Shown: positions 39,987 through 50,001, numbered from the stretch's first letter. The stretch is 64,000 nucleotides of DNA from Branchipolynoe longqiensis (GCA_030323885.1 CM059191.1:1550001-1614000), one strand, 5' to 3'. The notes: generated by a model from the sequence alone, not told the origin. Made by a program: numbers and translations.

Positions 39987-42133
39987 CGGTAGCAGCAGCG
40001 GCGTCCGCGCCTGTGCCTATTAATAGCAGGGAGGATTTCTCCAAAGAGGCGGACGGCAAGCCCTGCTATTTGTGGAACTGGGGGAAGGACTGTGGGTTCC
40101 CTTCCTCCCATGGTACCCTCCCCGAGCGGTTCCCTCATATTTGCGCATGGTGTGCGTATAAATTTAAGAGGCAGTTGGGCCACAGGGAGCAGGACTGCCT
40201 TAAAAAGAGACGGTTCACCGACAAGAAAGCTACAGCTGATTCAACTGCTGTTCCTCCGCCTGTAAGTGATGCATTATGTTTGTGTGTATTACCTAGTACA
40301 TGTACCTGTGCGCTGAGGCCCGAGGGGTCCAGTGCGGACCACGTGCTGGGGCGTGTCCCCATAGTTGGGGGTGGCAAGGTAAGGGAAAAAACCCACATGT
40401 GCGATGCACCGCCCACTCAAGTGACCAATTCCGCTGACCCCCCTGGTGAATTGAGGTGTGCGCTCGACCCCCCCCTACCGGCTATTGGGCTGCATGCCAC
40501 GCCCGACTTAGAGCAGTCTTGTGAGTCTGTGGGTTTGGAGGGTGGGGGGAGTTTAGATATTGTTGGTACTAGTCTAGGTTCTACACCTGACTTAGCTTTA
40601 ACTCTACAGCTAGACGTGCCGCCGGTCATGTTTGACTGGTTTAATACGCCGGTGGAGGTAGCATTGTCTTTGCAGAATAACGAACGACCTAGTGGGTGGG
40701 GTCCGCCGCCAACCCCGTTAGAGTTTAGAGATACGTTGTCTGGGTTCTGGCCTGTTTCTAATTCTGTAGCTTGGAGCATTTGTAAAGAGCATAAGTTATT
40801 GTACGATGCGGTAAGGGCAACGGGTCTGCCGAATTTTCTTAAAGCACAAATTCCGGTAGTTTCAGGTTTAATTATTCCGAAATGGAGAGAGTATCTGCAG
40901 GATTTTCCGGACACGTTGTTGGTAGACCATCTAGAATTTGGGTGGCCGCTGGATTATACAGCGAGTACTGGCCCGACTCCTACGTTTACGAATCATGCAG
41001 TAGGGGCAGAGGCGGATTACCATATTCTGAAGTTCATTAAAACAGAGTTGTCTCACGAGGCGTTGCTGGGCCCGTTCGCGGTCCCGCCTTTCGAGCCATG
41101 GTTTCAGAGGAGCCCAATGATGACCCGACCTAAAAAGAATAGTACGGCAAAAAGAATTATAATAGACTTGAGCTTTCCCCCTGGGCGAAGTGTGAACGCT
41201 GGGATTAAGAGGGGCTATTACTTGGGAGTTCCCTTTAATTTCACATTGCCATCGGTGTCAACACTGACGGACCGCATGATTAGCATGGGTGCTAACACAT
41301 GGCTCTGGGGAGCCGACCTGTCTAGAGCGTACAGGCAGCTGCGGGTCTGCCCGCTAGCATTCCCGCTGTTAGGTATCGCGCTGGGAGGGGATGTGTACGT
41401 TGATGTGGCGCCTCCCTTCGGCTGCCGGACGTCAACACTTGCGTGCGCCAGGACAACTAGGGCTTTAGTATGGCTGCTTAGGAAGGAAGGTTTTTTCAGT
41501 CTCTGTTACTTGGACGATTTTGTGGGAGTCGAGGCATCTAAAGAGAAAGCACTGCAGGCTTATGACAGGTTTATAACGTTAACGTCTGAGTTGGGTCTCA
41601 CACTAGCACTAGAGAAATGTACTGCGCCATCGTCTATTCTTACCTGGTTAGGTCTTGAGATCAATGCACGGGAAATGACTGTTACGCTGCCGGTAGGAAA
41701 GGTCGCAGAGGTTCTTGAAGAATGTAAGCTTTGGGCGGTAAAAACAAAAGCTTCAAAGAAGCAGTTCCAGAGTCTGGCGGGTAAGCTTCAGCACCTTGCA
41801 AAATGTATAAAACCAGCCGTTAGGTTCTCGAATAGGATTTTGGCTGCTTTACGGGCGTCCCCCTATAACGGGTTACACGAGTTCAATCGGGATATTTTGC
41901 GAGACTTAGATTGGTTTATGAAGTTTGCAGAGACCTATAATGGTGTACAGTTACTGCCTAAATCACCACGTAAGGAATGGGTAATAGAATGCGACTCGAC
42001 CTTGAAGGCAGGGGGGTCATTCTCAAAAGTGGAGTTCTATGCTGTTGAATACGATGTAGAACCTGCACTGGGGAAGTTGAATATAGCTCAGCAGGAGGCG
42101 CTCAATCTGGTACAACGGTACGCTGGTCGTTAA
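39890..42133 (+). CDS. Zinc finger, reverse transcriptase and RNase H start
   Basis: A 747-codon frame. The zinc-binding array lies at residues about 60-110 (KPCYLWNWGKDCGFPSSH, HICAWCAYKFKRQ, HREQDCLKKRR). Around 300-350 is the region preceding RT (PVVSGLIIPKWREYLQDF, HLEFGWPLDYT). RT: PMMTRPKKNSTAKRIIIDLS, WGADLSRAYRQLRV, VAPPFGCRTSTLACARTT, active site CYLDDFVGVE. Then thumb and the start of RNase H (EWVIECDSTLKAGGSF), ending prematurely after NIAQQEALNLVQ. The remaining RNase H is decayed in 42134-42500. The frame is -1 relative to gag. Confidence 0.8.
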   Translation: MYGGGTRAASKTTTLPHGGGARQAVAVQQLPVAVAAAASAPVPINSREDFSKEADGKPCYLWNWGKDCGFPSSHGTLPERFPHICAWCAYKFKRQLGHREQDCLKKRRFTDKKATADSTAVPPPVSDALCLCVLPSTCTCALRPEGSSADHVLGRVPIVGGGKVREKTHMCDAPPTQVTNSADPPGELRCALDPPLPAIGLHATPDLEQSCESVGLEGGGSLDIVGTSLGSTPDLALTLQLDVPPVMFDWFNTPVEVALSLQNNERPSGWGPPPTPLEFRDTLSGFWPVSNSVAWSICKEHKLLYDAVRATGLPNFLKAQIPVVSGLIIPKWREYLQDFPDTLLVDHLEFGWPLDYTASTGPTPTFTNHAVGAEADYHILKFIKTELSHEALLGPFAVPPFEPWFQRSPMMTRPKKNSTAKRIIIDLSFPPGRSVNAGIKRGYYLGVPFNFTLPSVSTLTDRMISMGANTWLWGADLSRAYRQLRVCPLAFPLLGIALGGDVYVDVAPPFGCRTSTLACARTTRALVWLLRKEGFFSLCYLDDFVGVEASKEKALQAYDRFITLTSELGLTLALEKCTAPSSILTWLGLEINAREMTVTLPVGKVAEVLEECKLWAVKTKASKKQFQSLAGKLQHLAKCIKPAVRFSNRILAALRASPYNGLHEFNRDILRDLDWFMKFAETYNGVQLLPKSPRKEWVIECDSTLKAGGSFSKVEFYAVEYDVEPALGKLNIAQQEALNLVQRYAGR

Positions 42134-42501
42134 GGCTGACTATGCCTGGCGGAAACCTCAGTAAATTCTCTCCGCGGTGGTTCATAATGGATAACTCAGC
42201 TTCGCGGAACAGGTTCTAGATGACTGGGAGAGGTAGGAGAACCCAATATTGTGTGCCTTGCTAGGCAACTTAGGCGTTCAAGCATCTAAAGAGAAACTTT
42301 GAGCACGCGATTACGCATAAGCCATGGATTTGACTGGGATAGTCCAATCACTGCTTAGCAACTTTTGGAGTCAGCAGTCATTCAGGGGAGCCTTCCGCCA
42401 AACCCCTCGATTAACAACGGCAAGAACCTAAGCACGTGCGATTGTCCGAACAATAGAATCAGTATGGCAATTCTAGATTTCACCTGCTAATTCTCTGTAA
42501 C

Positions 42502-42541
42502 GCCTGGAAGATAGTACTATTTTTGGCTCTATCTTCCAGGC
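42502..42541. other. Perfect 13 bp hairpin between RNase H and YR
   Basis: GCCTGGAAGATAG and its complement are separated by 14 bases. It lies in decayed sequence just before the YR frame. It may be a remnant of a short inverted duplication; no function is assigned. Confidence 0.6.
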
Positions 42542-42547
42542 AACTCG

Positions 42548-43195
42548 TTGAGGCACCATCAGCGGCTCCTCGACACTTTTGCCAGTGCTCTAGCGAAAAG
42601 GACATGGACGAATAAAGCGTCACACATCAACTTGTACATTGACTTCTGTAATCTACACTCTGTAAATGTTCATTCACCGTCAACATATGATTTACTCTCC
42701 TTTCTTCTGCTCCTTAGTGACCGACTTAAGTCTCCAGGTGCAATACTCAATTACTTCAGTTCTGTAAGGATCTGGGTGACAGCGGCGTCATGAGATGATG
42801 CTCCATTTCATGCGCCGGAGGTCAGAACCATGAAGAGAGGCCTGTGCAAAAACTCAGTCCATGTCCCGGTAAGAGTTCCTCCGTTGACTCCCGATGACCT
42901 AAAAACAATAATTTCTTTCTTGATGTCCCTGATGCCTGCGCCGATGGTTCTGGTCGCCGCGCTCTTGATAGGTTTCTTAACCATGATACGCCAGAGCAAT
43001 TTAGTAGTTCTTTCACATAATGCCCTGTTCTCGCAACATGTACTGAGATTTTCAGATGTAGAAGTAGTTAATGATGTTCTCTTTGTAACTATAAGATCAA
43101 CTAAGACCCGATCTAGCTCTGACCCGCCGATAGTATTCAGGTTGCCTGCCATATTTGGCTCCACATGTTGTCCAGTAACGGCTTGGCATAAGTAT
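42548..43195 (+). pseudogene. Tyrosine recombinase, N-terminal and first catalytic part
   Basis: N-terminal domain TWTNKASHINLYIDFCNLH and SPGAILNYFSSVRIWV, then a single in-frame TGA (42791-42793), then PPLTPDDLKTIISFLM, LIGFLTMIRQSNLVVLS with the first catalytic Arg, and CCPVTAWHKYI. Sequence identity to YRs ends at 43195, exactly where the B2 repeat of the next element starts, so box II and the Tyr are lost. Confidence 0.75.
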
Positions 43196-43606
43196 ATTAT
43201 CTGCGCTATAGTAGTAATAATAATTAACGAGAAGACACAAATACAGTTTGGAGTGAGTACTATCCTCTGGCTGGCCTCTAAGACCCCAATCTCTTTATTT
43301 AAAAAGAAAATTTTGGCAGAAGTGACCAACCGGTAATGGGACAGGAAGGATCAGCTGACCGGCTACCTTCGCTTACCTGTCCCAACAGACAACTGTGCAC
43401 CAAGTCGCTCTAACCGCGTTGCACAGAACCTTCCAGAACCCCAGAGATTCAAGCCAGGACAAACTCTGACCGCTTAGCATAATACTTGTATAAAGGTGAA
43501 CATTTATACATACACATTATCTGCGCTATAGTAGTAATAATAATTAACGAGAAGACACAAATACAGTTTGGAGTGAGTACTATCCTCTGGCTGGCCTCTA
43601 AGACCC
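43196..43606 (-). repeat. B2-A2-B1 block with A-start hairpin
   Basis: 43196-43286 and 43516-43606 are identical. A2 lies between them and carries AATAAA (- strand, about 43295-43302). Five bases inside the A2 start is a perfect hairpin, TGTATAAA-8 bases-TTTATACA (43487-43510). Confidence 0.85.
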
Positions 43607-43625
43607 AAAACACCCAACCATGAGG

Positions 43626-44566
43626 TCATCCAGCAAGTTGTAATGCGACCCGCATGTCCAGTGCCAGGCGCTCTTCCACCGACAATGCGAGATACTGGAA
43701 CACCGCATCAGACTTCCAATCACCCCTCTCCATTATCTCCTGAATCGAAGCCCCACACATGCGCAAATAAGTTGCACCCCTCGACGCAAACTATGAGTCG
43801 AAAATTTGTCCGCCTCCAGCCCCGCCCTCCTACAGGCATTCTTAATCACCTCCTGATAATACTTGTAAACAAGTGGCACACTGTTGCCCTTCCTAGGCAT
43901 CCGAAATGCCAATGCGTCGGCTGGTGCTGGGCATTGCTCGATGTGCGCTTCATACCAATGGACCGCACATAACCTGACATCCTTCACCCTAGCAATAGGA
44001 ATGAGGTGGACCCGCTGTTTAAATTGGTTTGTTTTTGATTTGTTTATGTGAACCATCATCCCCCAGACATGCAATACCACATCGCCCCGAACCAGAGAAG
44101 CATCTGAGCTGGTCACATGGCCCTTCCTAAGTAACCCTCTGAAGGACATCAACATAGCCGCCCTAACTGCCGTATGTGCTTCGTTTGCATGCAAATGTTC
44201 AAATATCTGAATCAAAAGGTTTGGCAAAATCGGTGAGGCCTGCTTCACCGAATCGCCCTTAAGCCTCCTAATGCCCATAATGCATTTTTTTAATTGATGA
44301 CTTTCATAGTCCACTGGGTCAAACCCCAAATCCTTTAGATGATTACTCAGAGCACTGATATAATTACGAATAGACGAGTAACACAGGCGGCGTGCCAGAT
44401 AAGTAATGTACAGGCATGTCTGATCCAGCCCACACGGATATGGGCTTAACCTGTCTGAAAAAACTTCGCAAAAGTCCAAGTATGCTTTAACTTGAGTACT
44501 ACGGGTGCATGTCGTCGACACAGCATATTGACTCTCCTCGAATGTCCTGCGTTCCTCCAACAGCAT
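43626..44566 (-). pseudogene. Tyrosine recombinase with one frameshift
   Basis: The N-terminal domain (TRSTQVKAYLDFCEVF, CSSIRNYISALSNHLK), first catalytic Arg in SFRGLLRKGHVTSS, and box II FSTHSLRRGVQLICACV are in the frame ending at 43733. A frame change near 43735-43745 leads to IQEIMERGDWKSDAVFQYLALS with the Tyr and a stop at 43626-43628. All catalytic residues are thus present but in two frames. This YR is of a different lineage from those at 9.4, 13.6 and 42.5 kb and matches the fragment at 25927-26053. Confidence 0.8.
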
Positions 44567-44644
44567 GTTCCAATCTGTAGGATTGTTAATTTAAAAATTA
44601 TTAAGAGAGTCATAACCTCCAAGATCATTGAACAATTACACAAA

Positions 44645-44976
44645 TCAACGATCAAAGATGTGATGGCAGCACATCACCTTGGCAACGTCCGCATCCCTAA
44701 TACGGGCGACATTCTTAAATTCATCCAAACGGCTTAGACTGTCACAGACGATGTTCACTTTTGTATTAATATATACAGCGTGTATGTGGAAATCAAGATT
44801 AATAGACTTCCAGAATAACCTTCTCAGCCATTGCATCGATGTTTTATTTTTACTGCGGCCAGTATTAATGGCTGCCATCACCTGAGTGTTATCAGTAATT
44901 ATCACAACCGATCTATCAGCCCAGCTTCCTGACCATCTTTCAGCAGCCATGACTATCGGCCACATCTCCAATACGT
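44645..44976 (-). pseudogene. RNase H domain of the YR element
   Basis: VVIITDNTQVMAAINTG, WRLFW-like helix region and YINTKVNIVCDSLSRLDEF are RNase H signatures of YR retroelements. The upstream RT part lies in the gap. Confidence 0.7.
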
Positions 44977-45475
44977 NNNNNNNNNNNNNNNNNNNNNNNN
45001 NNNNNNNNNNNNNNNNNNNNNNNNNNNNNNNNNNNNNNNNNNNNNNNNNNNNNNNNNNNNNNNNNNNNNNNNNNNNNNNNNNNNNNNNNNNNNNNNNNNN
45101 NNNNNNNNNNNNNNNNNNNNNNNNNNNNNNNNNNNNNNNNNNNNNNNNNNNNNNNNNNNNNNNNNNNNNNNNNNNNNNNNNNNNNNNNNNNNNNNNNNNN
45201 NNNNNNNNNNNNNNNNNNNNNNNNNNNNNNNNNNNNNNNNNNNNNNNNNNNNNNNNNNNNNNNNNNNNNNNNNNNNNNNNNNNNNNNNNNNNNNNNNNNN
45301 NNNNNNNNNNNNNNNNNNNNNNNNNNNNNNNNNNNNNNNNNNNNNNNNNNNNNNNNNNNNNNNNNNNNNNNNNNNNNNNNNNNNNNNNNNNNNNNNNNNN
45401 NNNNNNNNNNNNNNNNNNNNNNNNNNNNNNNNNNNNNNNNNNNNNNNNNNNNNNNNNNNNNNNNNNNNNNNNNNN
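44977..45475. other. Assembly gap (about 500 N)
   Basis: It hides most of the 3' LTR of the Gypsy element and the RT part of the YR element to its left. Confidence 0.95.
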
Positions 45476-45525
45476 GTTAACATATATTACCCACAGGTCT
45501 AGACGTCTATTACGCATATATTACA
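45476..45525 (-). repeat. 3' LTR, visible 50 bases
   Basis: It matches 49943-49992 with one or two differences (GCATATATTACA against GCATATATCACA). The remainder is inside the gap. Confidence 0.85.
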
Positions 45526-45538
45526 TCCCCCCTCAAAG
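45526..45538 (-). promoter_or_regulatory. Polypurine tract
   Basis: The - strand reads GAGGGGGGA directly before the LTR start TGTAATATATG. It is the expected primer for plus-strand synthesis. Confidence 0.8.
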
Positions 45539-45762
45539 TATTTCTGAAACATGAAATGTTACAAAATAACAATGAAGAAACACAAAATATACAATATCAA
45601 ATATATGCGCACTTAACTTGCAAATGTCCGAGTGCACAATCCGGCCGTAATGCCTGATATCTCACATTGTCCATATGTATCAACAGTAAACACAAAAGCT
45701 GAAATAAACTTATCTGTACATGCACATGTTAATCCTGCAACCGTCGGCAGCACACTGACCAA

Positions 45763-47100
45763 CTATAGATCTAACCTGGTCGCCGGCCTTATCAGCCGAC
45801 CTGACCTACTTGGATTAACCGTACTGTTTACATTCGGCGTTGACGCTGACCCAGATTGCGTCTGCACGACTAACTCGGGCCGCCCCTCCACTGGCGCTCC
45901 AATGATTTGCACTCGGTTACGATATAACATGTTGCCTGACTCATTTAAAATCTGATATTCTCTCCCGGACACCCCAGTCCGCCCCAAAATAACACCTTTT
46001 TTCCATTCCCCAGCATTATTTTTGTACTTTATCTTATCTCCAACTTTCATGGGCTTGTGCGCCTTACCGCACTTCCGGTCATGAAACGCTTTCTGACTGC
46101 CCTGCCGCTGAGCTGTCTGCCTTTTCTTAGGATCCTGCATTTCAGGCACCAAAATACCCTTTGCCATAGGTAATCTGCCTCTCAACCTTCTGCTCATGAG
46201 CAACTGCGCTGGAGATACGTTCAGGACAGGCAACGGAGTATTGCGATAATTCAGCAATGCTAACTGAAAATCAGCTCCAGTTTTCCCACACTTCTTTAAC
46301 ATGTCCTTAACTGTTTGTACGAACCGCTCAACCTGACCGTTGCTACGCGGATACTGTGGACTGGAATACACGGCCTTGAACCCGTAATGCAGTGCAAACT
46401 CCCTGTACTCATGGCTCTTAAACTGTGGACCATTATCTGACATTACCTGACTAGGAATACCGTGGCTTGCAAAGTTGTCTTTTAACGCTTCAATAACAGT
46501 GACAGACAACGTATCGCCCAAAAGCGTTACCTCTGGAAACTTGGTGTAGTAATCTACAGCTATCAGGTAATTCATATGATTTAACTCAAATAAATCGGCC
46601 CCCACTTTATCATATGGTTGACAGGCGATCGGGTGATTTATCAATGGCTCGTTATGCAAATTTTTCCGGTTGTTTTGACAAGTGTCACACCGACTGACTT
46701 TATCCTCGATTTGCTTGTTAATATTTGGCCAAAACATACAGTCCCGCGCCAACTGCTTGGACTTAGTCACCCCCAAATGCGTCTCATGCAACGCCTCTAT
46801 CATCTCACCACGAAGAGCTGGAGGAACCACCACCCGATTGCCGTTCATTACAAGATTATTTTCAACTGTGAACTCATGTTTGTACGGAATGTACTGTCTT
46901 AGACATGGTGGTGACTGTATACGCGTAGTGTCCCACCCATCTTCAATGTGTGAGATCAACATAGACATAGATACATCTTTTTCATACTCAGCTACAATTT
47001 TACTCAACAGACTCGACGACTGCACGTCCACTGCAGCAACGCAGAACGTGTCATCGAACAGGCTATCATGACCTACTTTGGCGGTATGCGCCCTGGACAA
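45763..47100 (-). CDS. Gypsy integrase
   Basis: A frame of 445 codons. Zinc-binding HHCC module around residues 95-140 (HETHLGVTKSKQLARD, CDTCQNNRK), catalytic core with D in VGADLFEL, D in MSDNGPQFKS and E in NGQVERFVQT, then a C-terminal domain (VGDKIKYKNNAGEWKKGVIL, NRVQIIG) like the GPY/F-type module. The first residues continue the RNase H tail (SRAHT) in a shifted frame. The core looks intact. Confidence 0.9.
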   Translation of the reverse strand: MSRAHTAKVGHDSLFDDTFCVAAVDVQSSSLLSKIVAEYEKDVSMSMLISHIEDGWDTTRIQSPPCLRQYIPYKHEFTVENNLVMNGNRVVVPPALRGEMIEALHETHLGVTKSKQLARDCMFWPNINKQIEDKVSRCDTCQNNRKNLHNEPLINHPIACQPYDKVGADLFELNHMNYLIAVDYYTKFPEVTLLGDTLSVTVIEALKDNFASHGIPSQVMSDNGPQFKSHEYREFALHYGFKAVYSSPQYPRSNGQVERFVQTVKDMLKKCGKTGADFQLALLNYRNTPLPVLNVSPAQLLMSRRLRGRLPMAKGILVPEMQDPKKRQTAQRQGSQKAFHDRKCGKAHKPMKVGDKIKYKNNAGEWKKGVILGRTGVSGREYQILNESGNMLYRNRVQIIGAPVEGRPELVVQTQSGSASTPNVNSTVNPSRSGRLIRPATRLDL

Positions 47101-48180
47101 CGTGTCTGCAAAAAAACATCAAAGAGCCATTCACATGACATAACTGAATATTGTAATTCTGCAATCGCATTCGCATTCTTTGCATTTTAGCCGACAGCTT
47201 GTGTATTGGTTTTTGCATTATGGCTACCAACGGCTTGTGGTCTGTCTGAATTTGAACTTCCTTGCCAAATATATACTCATGAAACCGTTGGCATCCGAAA
47301 TATATGGCGAGCATTTCTTTTTCAATAGTGGCATATCCACACTGCGCTGCATTAAGCGCACAAGATGCGAGTGCGATTGGTTTACCATCTTGCATCAACA
47401 CGGCTCCCAAACCTGACTGACAAGCATCTACCTGAATTACAATAGGCTTCTTAACATTGTAATATGTCAATACAGGAGCAGTTCTTAACTTCTCTTTCAA
47501 TTTATCGAACGCACCTTGCTGCTCGGCTTGCCAGTGCCACGCCACGTCCTTGGCTAGGAGCATGCGTAGTGGTTTAGCTATCTCGGACATGTTGGGTATG
47601 AACTTGTGCACATATCCAACCATGCCCAGGAACCTTTGGACACTTTGTTTGTCACGCGGCTCTGGCATTTCTACTATTGCTTGTATTCTGTCTGGATCAG
47701 GCTTTACACCCTGCTGGGTAAGTTGATGACCTACATACTTTACTGTAGTTTTACTTAGCAATGATTTAGCATCATTTAATTTAAGATTAACCGACCTAGC
47801 TCGGTCCAAAACAGCTCGGAGCCGCTCGTTATGTTCCTGAACCGTTGACCCATATACCAAAATATCGTCCTTGACTATCCCGATACCGGGTATGTCGCCC
47901 ATGACACGGTGCATCTCCTGAATAAAAATGTTGCCCGCTGTTTTGATGCCAAAAGGCAAGCGTGTGTACCTGTATCGGCCCCACGGAGTATTGAACGTGC
48001 ACAAACGTGAACTTTCCTCATCCAATTCTATCTGCCAATACCCTTTTTTTGCATCCAAAACTGAAAAATACTTAGCAACAGCTGTTTTGGCAATAATCTC
48101 ATCAATAGTTTTGGTTGGGAATGGCCCTCTTTTTATCGCTTTGTTTAATTTAGTCGGATCCAGACAGATTCTAATTTTAT
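47066..48180 (-). CDS. Gypsy reverse transcriptase and RNase H
   Basis: Open from about 48180, after a frame change at an A run. Blocks: SVLDAKKGYWQIELDE, FNTPWGRYRYTRLPFG, active site GIVKDDILVYG, KTTVKYVGHQLTQQGVK, then RNase H VIQVDACQSGLGAVLMQ, TIEKEMLAIYFGCQRF, TDHKPLVAI. The residue before the two active-site Asp is Lys, where Val, Met or Ala is usual. The end, VNGSLMFFCRHVV, leaves frame one base before the DTLSRA motif expected there. Confidence 0.85.
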
Positions 48181-49787
48181 TTGTTTTTTTTTACGATCGT
48201 GATAGAATTCACCCACTCGGTAGGCTCATCCTGTTCCACTATAACACCTAACTCTACCATACGATCAAGCTCACTGCGTACTTTACTCTGAATTGCAAAC
48301 GGAATCCGTCTAGGCAGATCTATGACAGGTTGCATAGACTTATCGACATGAATGATAGCCTTTGCTTTGATCAACCCCAAATCCTGAAATACGTCTTTGT
48401 ATTCGCTTACCAGCTTCTCTGCCCCTGTGCTGGAACTGTTCGTCGGTGTGGCAATGTTCGTTGGTTTGGCCATGTTCGTCGGTTTGCCAATGTTCGTCGG
48501 TTTGGCAATGTTCGTCGGTATGGCCCTGTGCACCTCATCCACATGTGCCAGCAGGTTCAAAGTCACACAAGCCTGCTTGCCCAGGATGGGCTGGCAATCC
48601 GGCACCACCTGGAACCGAAGCACACTGTCGTTGACATCAAGCAGTGCCTCTCCATCCGGCATGATCCGGTGACCGGAGAACGTCACCAATGAACATCTGG
48701 TGTTCGCCAGCCTCCCCGGAGCGACTCTGTCGAAGACGAACCTCGGAAGCACGTTTGCCTCCGATCCAGTGTCAAGTTTGAACTTGACAGGACAACCGTT
48801 CACCCGAACGATTGCATGCCACAGCTCGGCATCCCGACCAGCACCGCGATCGACGGCGCCCAAAAACAGATCCGTTGCCAGTACATTGACTTCCACCGGA
48901 TCCGGGTCCTGCTCAGCATTGTGAGGGTCGGGCGCTTCGACGTGAAGGTCGTTGACTCTCCCGAGCCTGCTCCTACAGACCTTCCCGAAGTGCCCGATCT
49001 TCTTACAGGCAATGCACACCTTTCCTTTCGCTGGGCAGACTCCCCGGCGGTGCTCATAACCACAGTTCTGGCAGCGGATCTTGAAATCTCCTGCACCGGC
49101 GCCGCCGGCAATCCAAGATGGCGATTTCCAAGATGGCGTCGCCGCTGACCGGACCGCCGGTGCACCGGTACGCACATTAGCATAATTCCGAATGAAATCT
49201 ATGTCTTTACTTTCCACATCTGATTTGGTGTCCTCCAACAGATCTGAACTGAACTCACTCATTTCGCACATACTTATGCACTTTGTCAATGTTAACTCAG
49301 TAGTTTGAAGCAATTTGTTCCGCAAATTCACATTTTTCACGCCAGCCACAATTCGATCGCGCAAAAGCGACTCCTCCACCACACCGTATTCACAGTCCTT
49401 GACTTTGTCCCTTAACGCTGTGATGTACGTCGCCATATTTTCTGACGCTTGATTATGCGAATTAAATTTGTATCGTGTGATAATTATACTGCTTTTACCG
49501 ACACAATAAACCTGAAATGCTTCAGTTAACGGCTTGATCTTGTCTTGATCGACGAACGCAAAAGTCATATTGGCAAATACCTTTTGCGCTTCCTCGCCAG
49601 CAACGTGAAGGACGATGCAGCATTGCACTCGTTCTCCTTTCAATATGACACCTGCCGCAGTGGCGTATATATCATATGCTCTGATCCATGTTTTCCACAG
49701 GTTCGATCTCGCATTGACTAAATGGCAGTCCAGACATGTCTCCCCTTCGCATATCTTTAGTATTGCTGTGTCGAAATATCCATATGA
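48177..49787 (-). CDS. Gypsy gag, zinc knuckles and aspartic protease
   Basis: An open frame of about 535 codons with no ATG at its 5' end, so the true start is unclear or lost. Gag helical region (SNLWKTWIRAYDIYATA, LRDRIVAGVKNVNLRNKLL), two zinc-knuckle-like motifs (CQNCGYEHRRGVC, CIACKKIGHFGKVC), protease active site KLDTGSEANVLP with flap-like region, and a Pro-Thr-Asn-Ile-x-Lys tandem (48430-48530). The last part (DLPRRIPFAIQSKVRSEL, VEQDEPTEWVNSITIVKK) is the RT N-terminus, cut by the frame change. Confidence 0.85.
   Translation of the reverse strand, partial: SYGYFDTAILKICEGETCLDCHLVNARSNLWKTWIRAYDIYATAAGVILKGERVQCCIVLHVAGEEAQKVFANMTFAFVDQDKIKPLTEAFQVYCVGKSSIIITRYKFNSHNQASENMATYITALRDKVKDCEYGVVEESLLRDRIVAGVKNVNLRNKLLQTTELTLTKCISMCEMSEFSSDLLEDTKSDVESKDIDFIRNYANVRTGAPAVRSAATPSWKSPSWIAGGAGAGDFKIRCQNCGYEHRRGVCPAKGKVCIACKKIGHFGKVCRSRLGRVNDLHVEAPDPHNAEQDPDPVEVNVLATDLFLGAVDRGAGRDAELWHAIVRVNGCPVKFKLDTGSEANVLPRFVFDRVAPGRLANTRCSLVTFSGHRIMPDGEALLDVNDSVLRFQVVPDCQPILGKQACVTLNLLAHVDEVHRAIPTNIAKPTNIGKPTNMAKPTNIATPTNSSSTGAEKLVSEYKDVFQDLGLIKAKAIIHVDKSMQPVIDLPRRIPFAIQSKVRSELDRMVELGVIVEQDEPTEWVNSITIVKKNK
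48430..48530 (-). repeat. 18 bp coding microsatellite, five units
   Basis: Units of TTCGTCGGTTTGGC(C/A)ATG encode PTNIAK-type hexapeptides between protease and RT. They keep the frame. Confidence 0.85.
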
Positions 49788-49792
49788 CACCA
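49785..49792 (-). promoter_or_regulatory. Primer binding site, tRNA-Leu-like
   Basis: TGGTGTCA on the - strand, two bases after the LTR end, is complementary to a tRNA 3' end TGACACCA, found in leucine tRNAs. Only eight bases match clearly. Confidence 0.55.
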
Positions 49793-49794
49793 AG

Positions 49795-49992
49795 TGATAA
49801 AGTATAATTATCTGTCATAAATAGACTTCGTGGTTACTGAATGGTTTATTCACGTGGCGGTAGGGCACCGCTGACACCACCGGCTAAACTTTCCATGACG
49901 TCATCTCATTTGCATATCTCTTTGTCCCCAACTCTGCATATCGTTAACATATATTACCCACAGGTCTAGACGTCTATTACGCATATATCACA
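49795..49992 (-). repeat. 5' LTR, about 198 bp
   Basis: It starts TGTGATATATGCG and ends TTTATCA on the - strand (TG...CA). It contains a GAATAAACC poly(A)-like signal (- strand, about 49834-49842). The 50 visible bases of the other LTR are nearly identical. Confidence 0.75.
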
Positions 49993-50001
49993 TGTGCTCG
50001 T

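Larger units (their letters stand above)
38534..43195 (+). mobile_element. YR retroelement, + strand, 3'-truncated
   Basis: gag (38534), zinc finger-RT-RNase H (39890-42133) and YR (42548-43195) occur in order. The 3' end is cut at 43196 by the end of the - strand YR element. A SINE interrupts gag. It is related to the element at 15845-21275 throughout. The 5' boundary is not defined; it lies between 38105 and 38533. Confidence 0.75.
43196..44976 (-). mobile_element. Split-repeat YR element, 5' part in gap
   Basis: On the - strand RNase H (44970-44645), YR (44566-43626), B1 (43606-43516), A2 (43515-43287) and B2 (43286-43196). The two 91-base B copies are identical, suggesting a fairly young element. 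It is inserted into the YR gene of the + strand element ending at 43195. RT and the 5' end with A1 fall in the gap or were lost to the Gypsy element. Confidence 0.75.
45476..49992 (-). mobile_element. Gypsy-type LTR retrotransposon
   Basis: On the - strand: 5' LTR (49992-49795), primer site, gag-protease, RT-RNase H, integrase, polypurine tract and 3' LTR (from 45525 into the gap). RT precedes integrase, the Gypsy order. The coding part has two frame changes, both next to homopolymer runs, so they could be assembly errors. The tRNA-Leu-like primer site and overall layout recall the Mag/Steamer group; this is a suggestion only. Confidence 0.85.
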
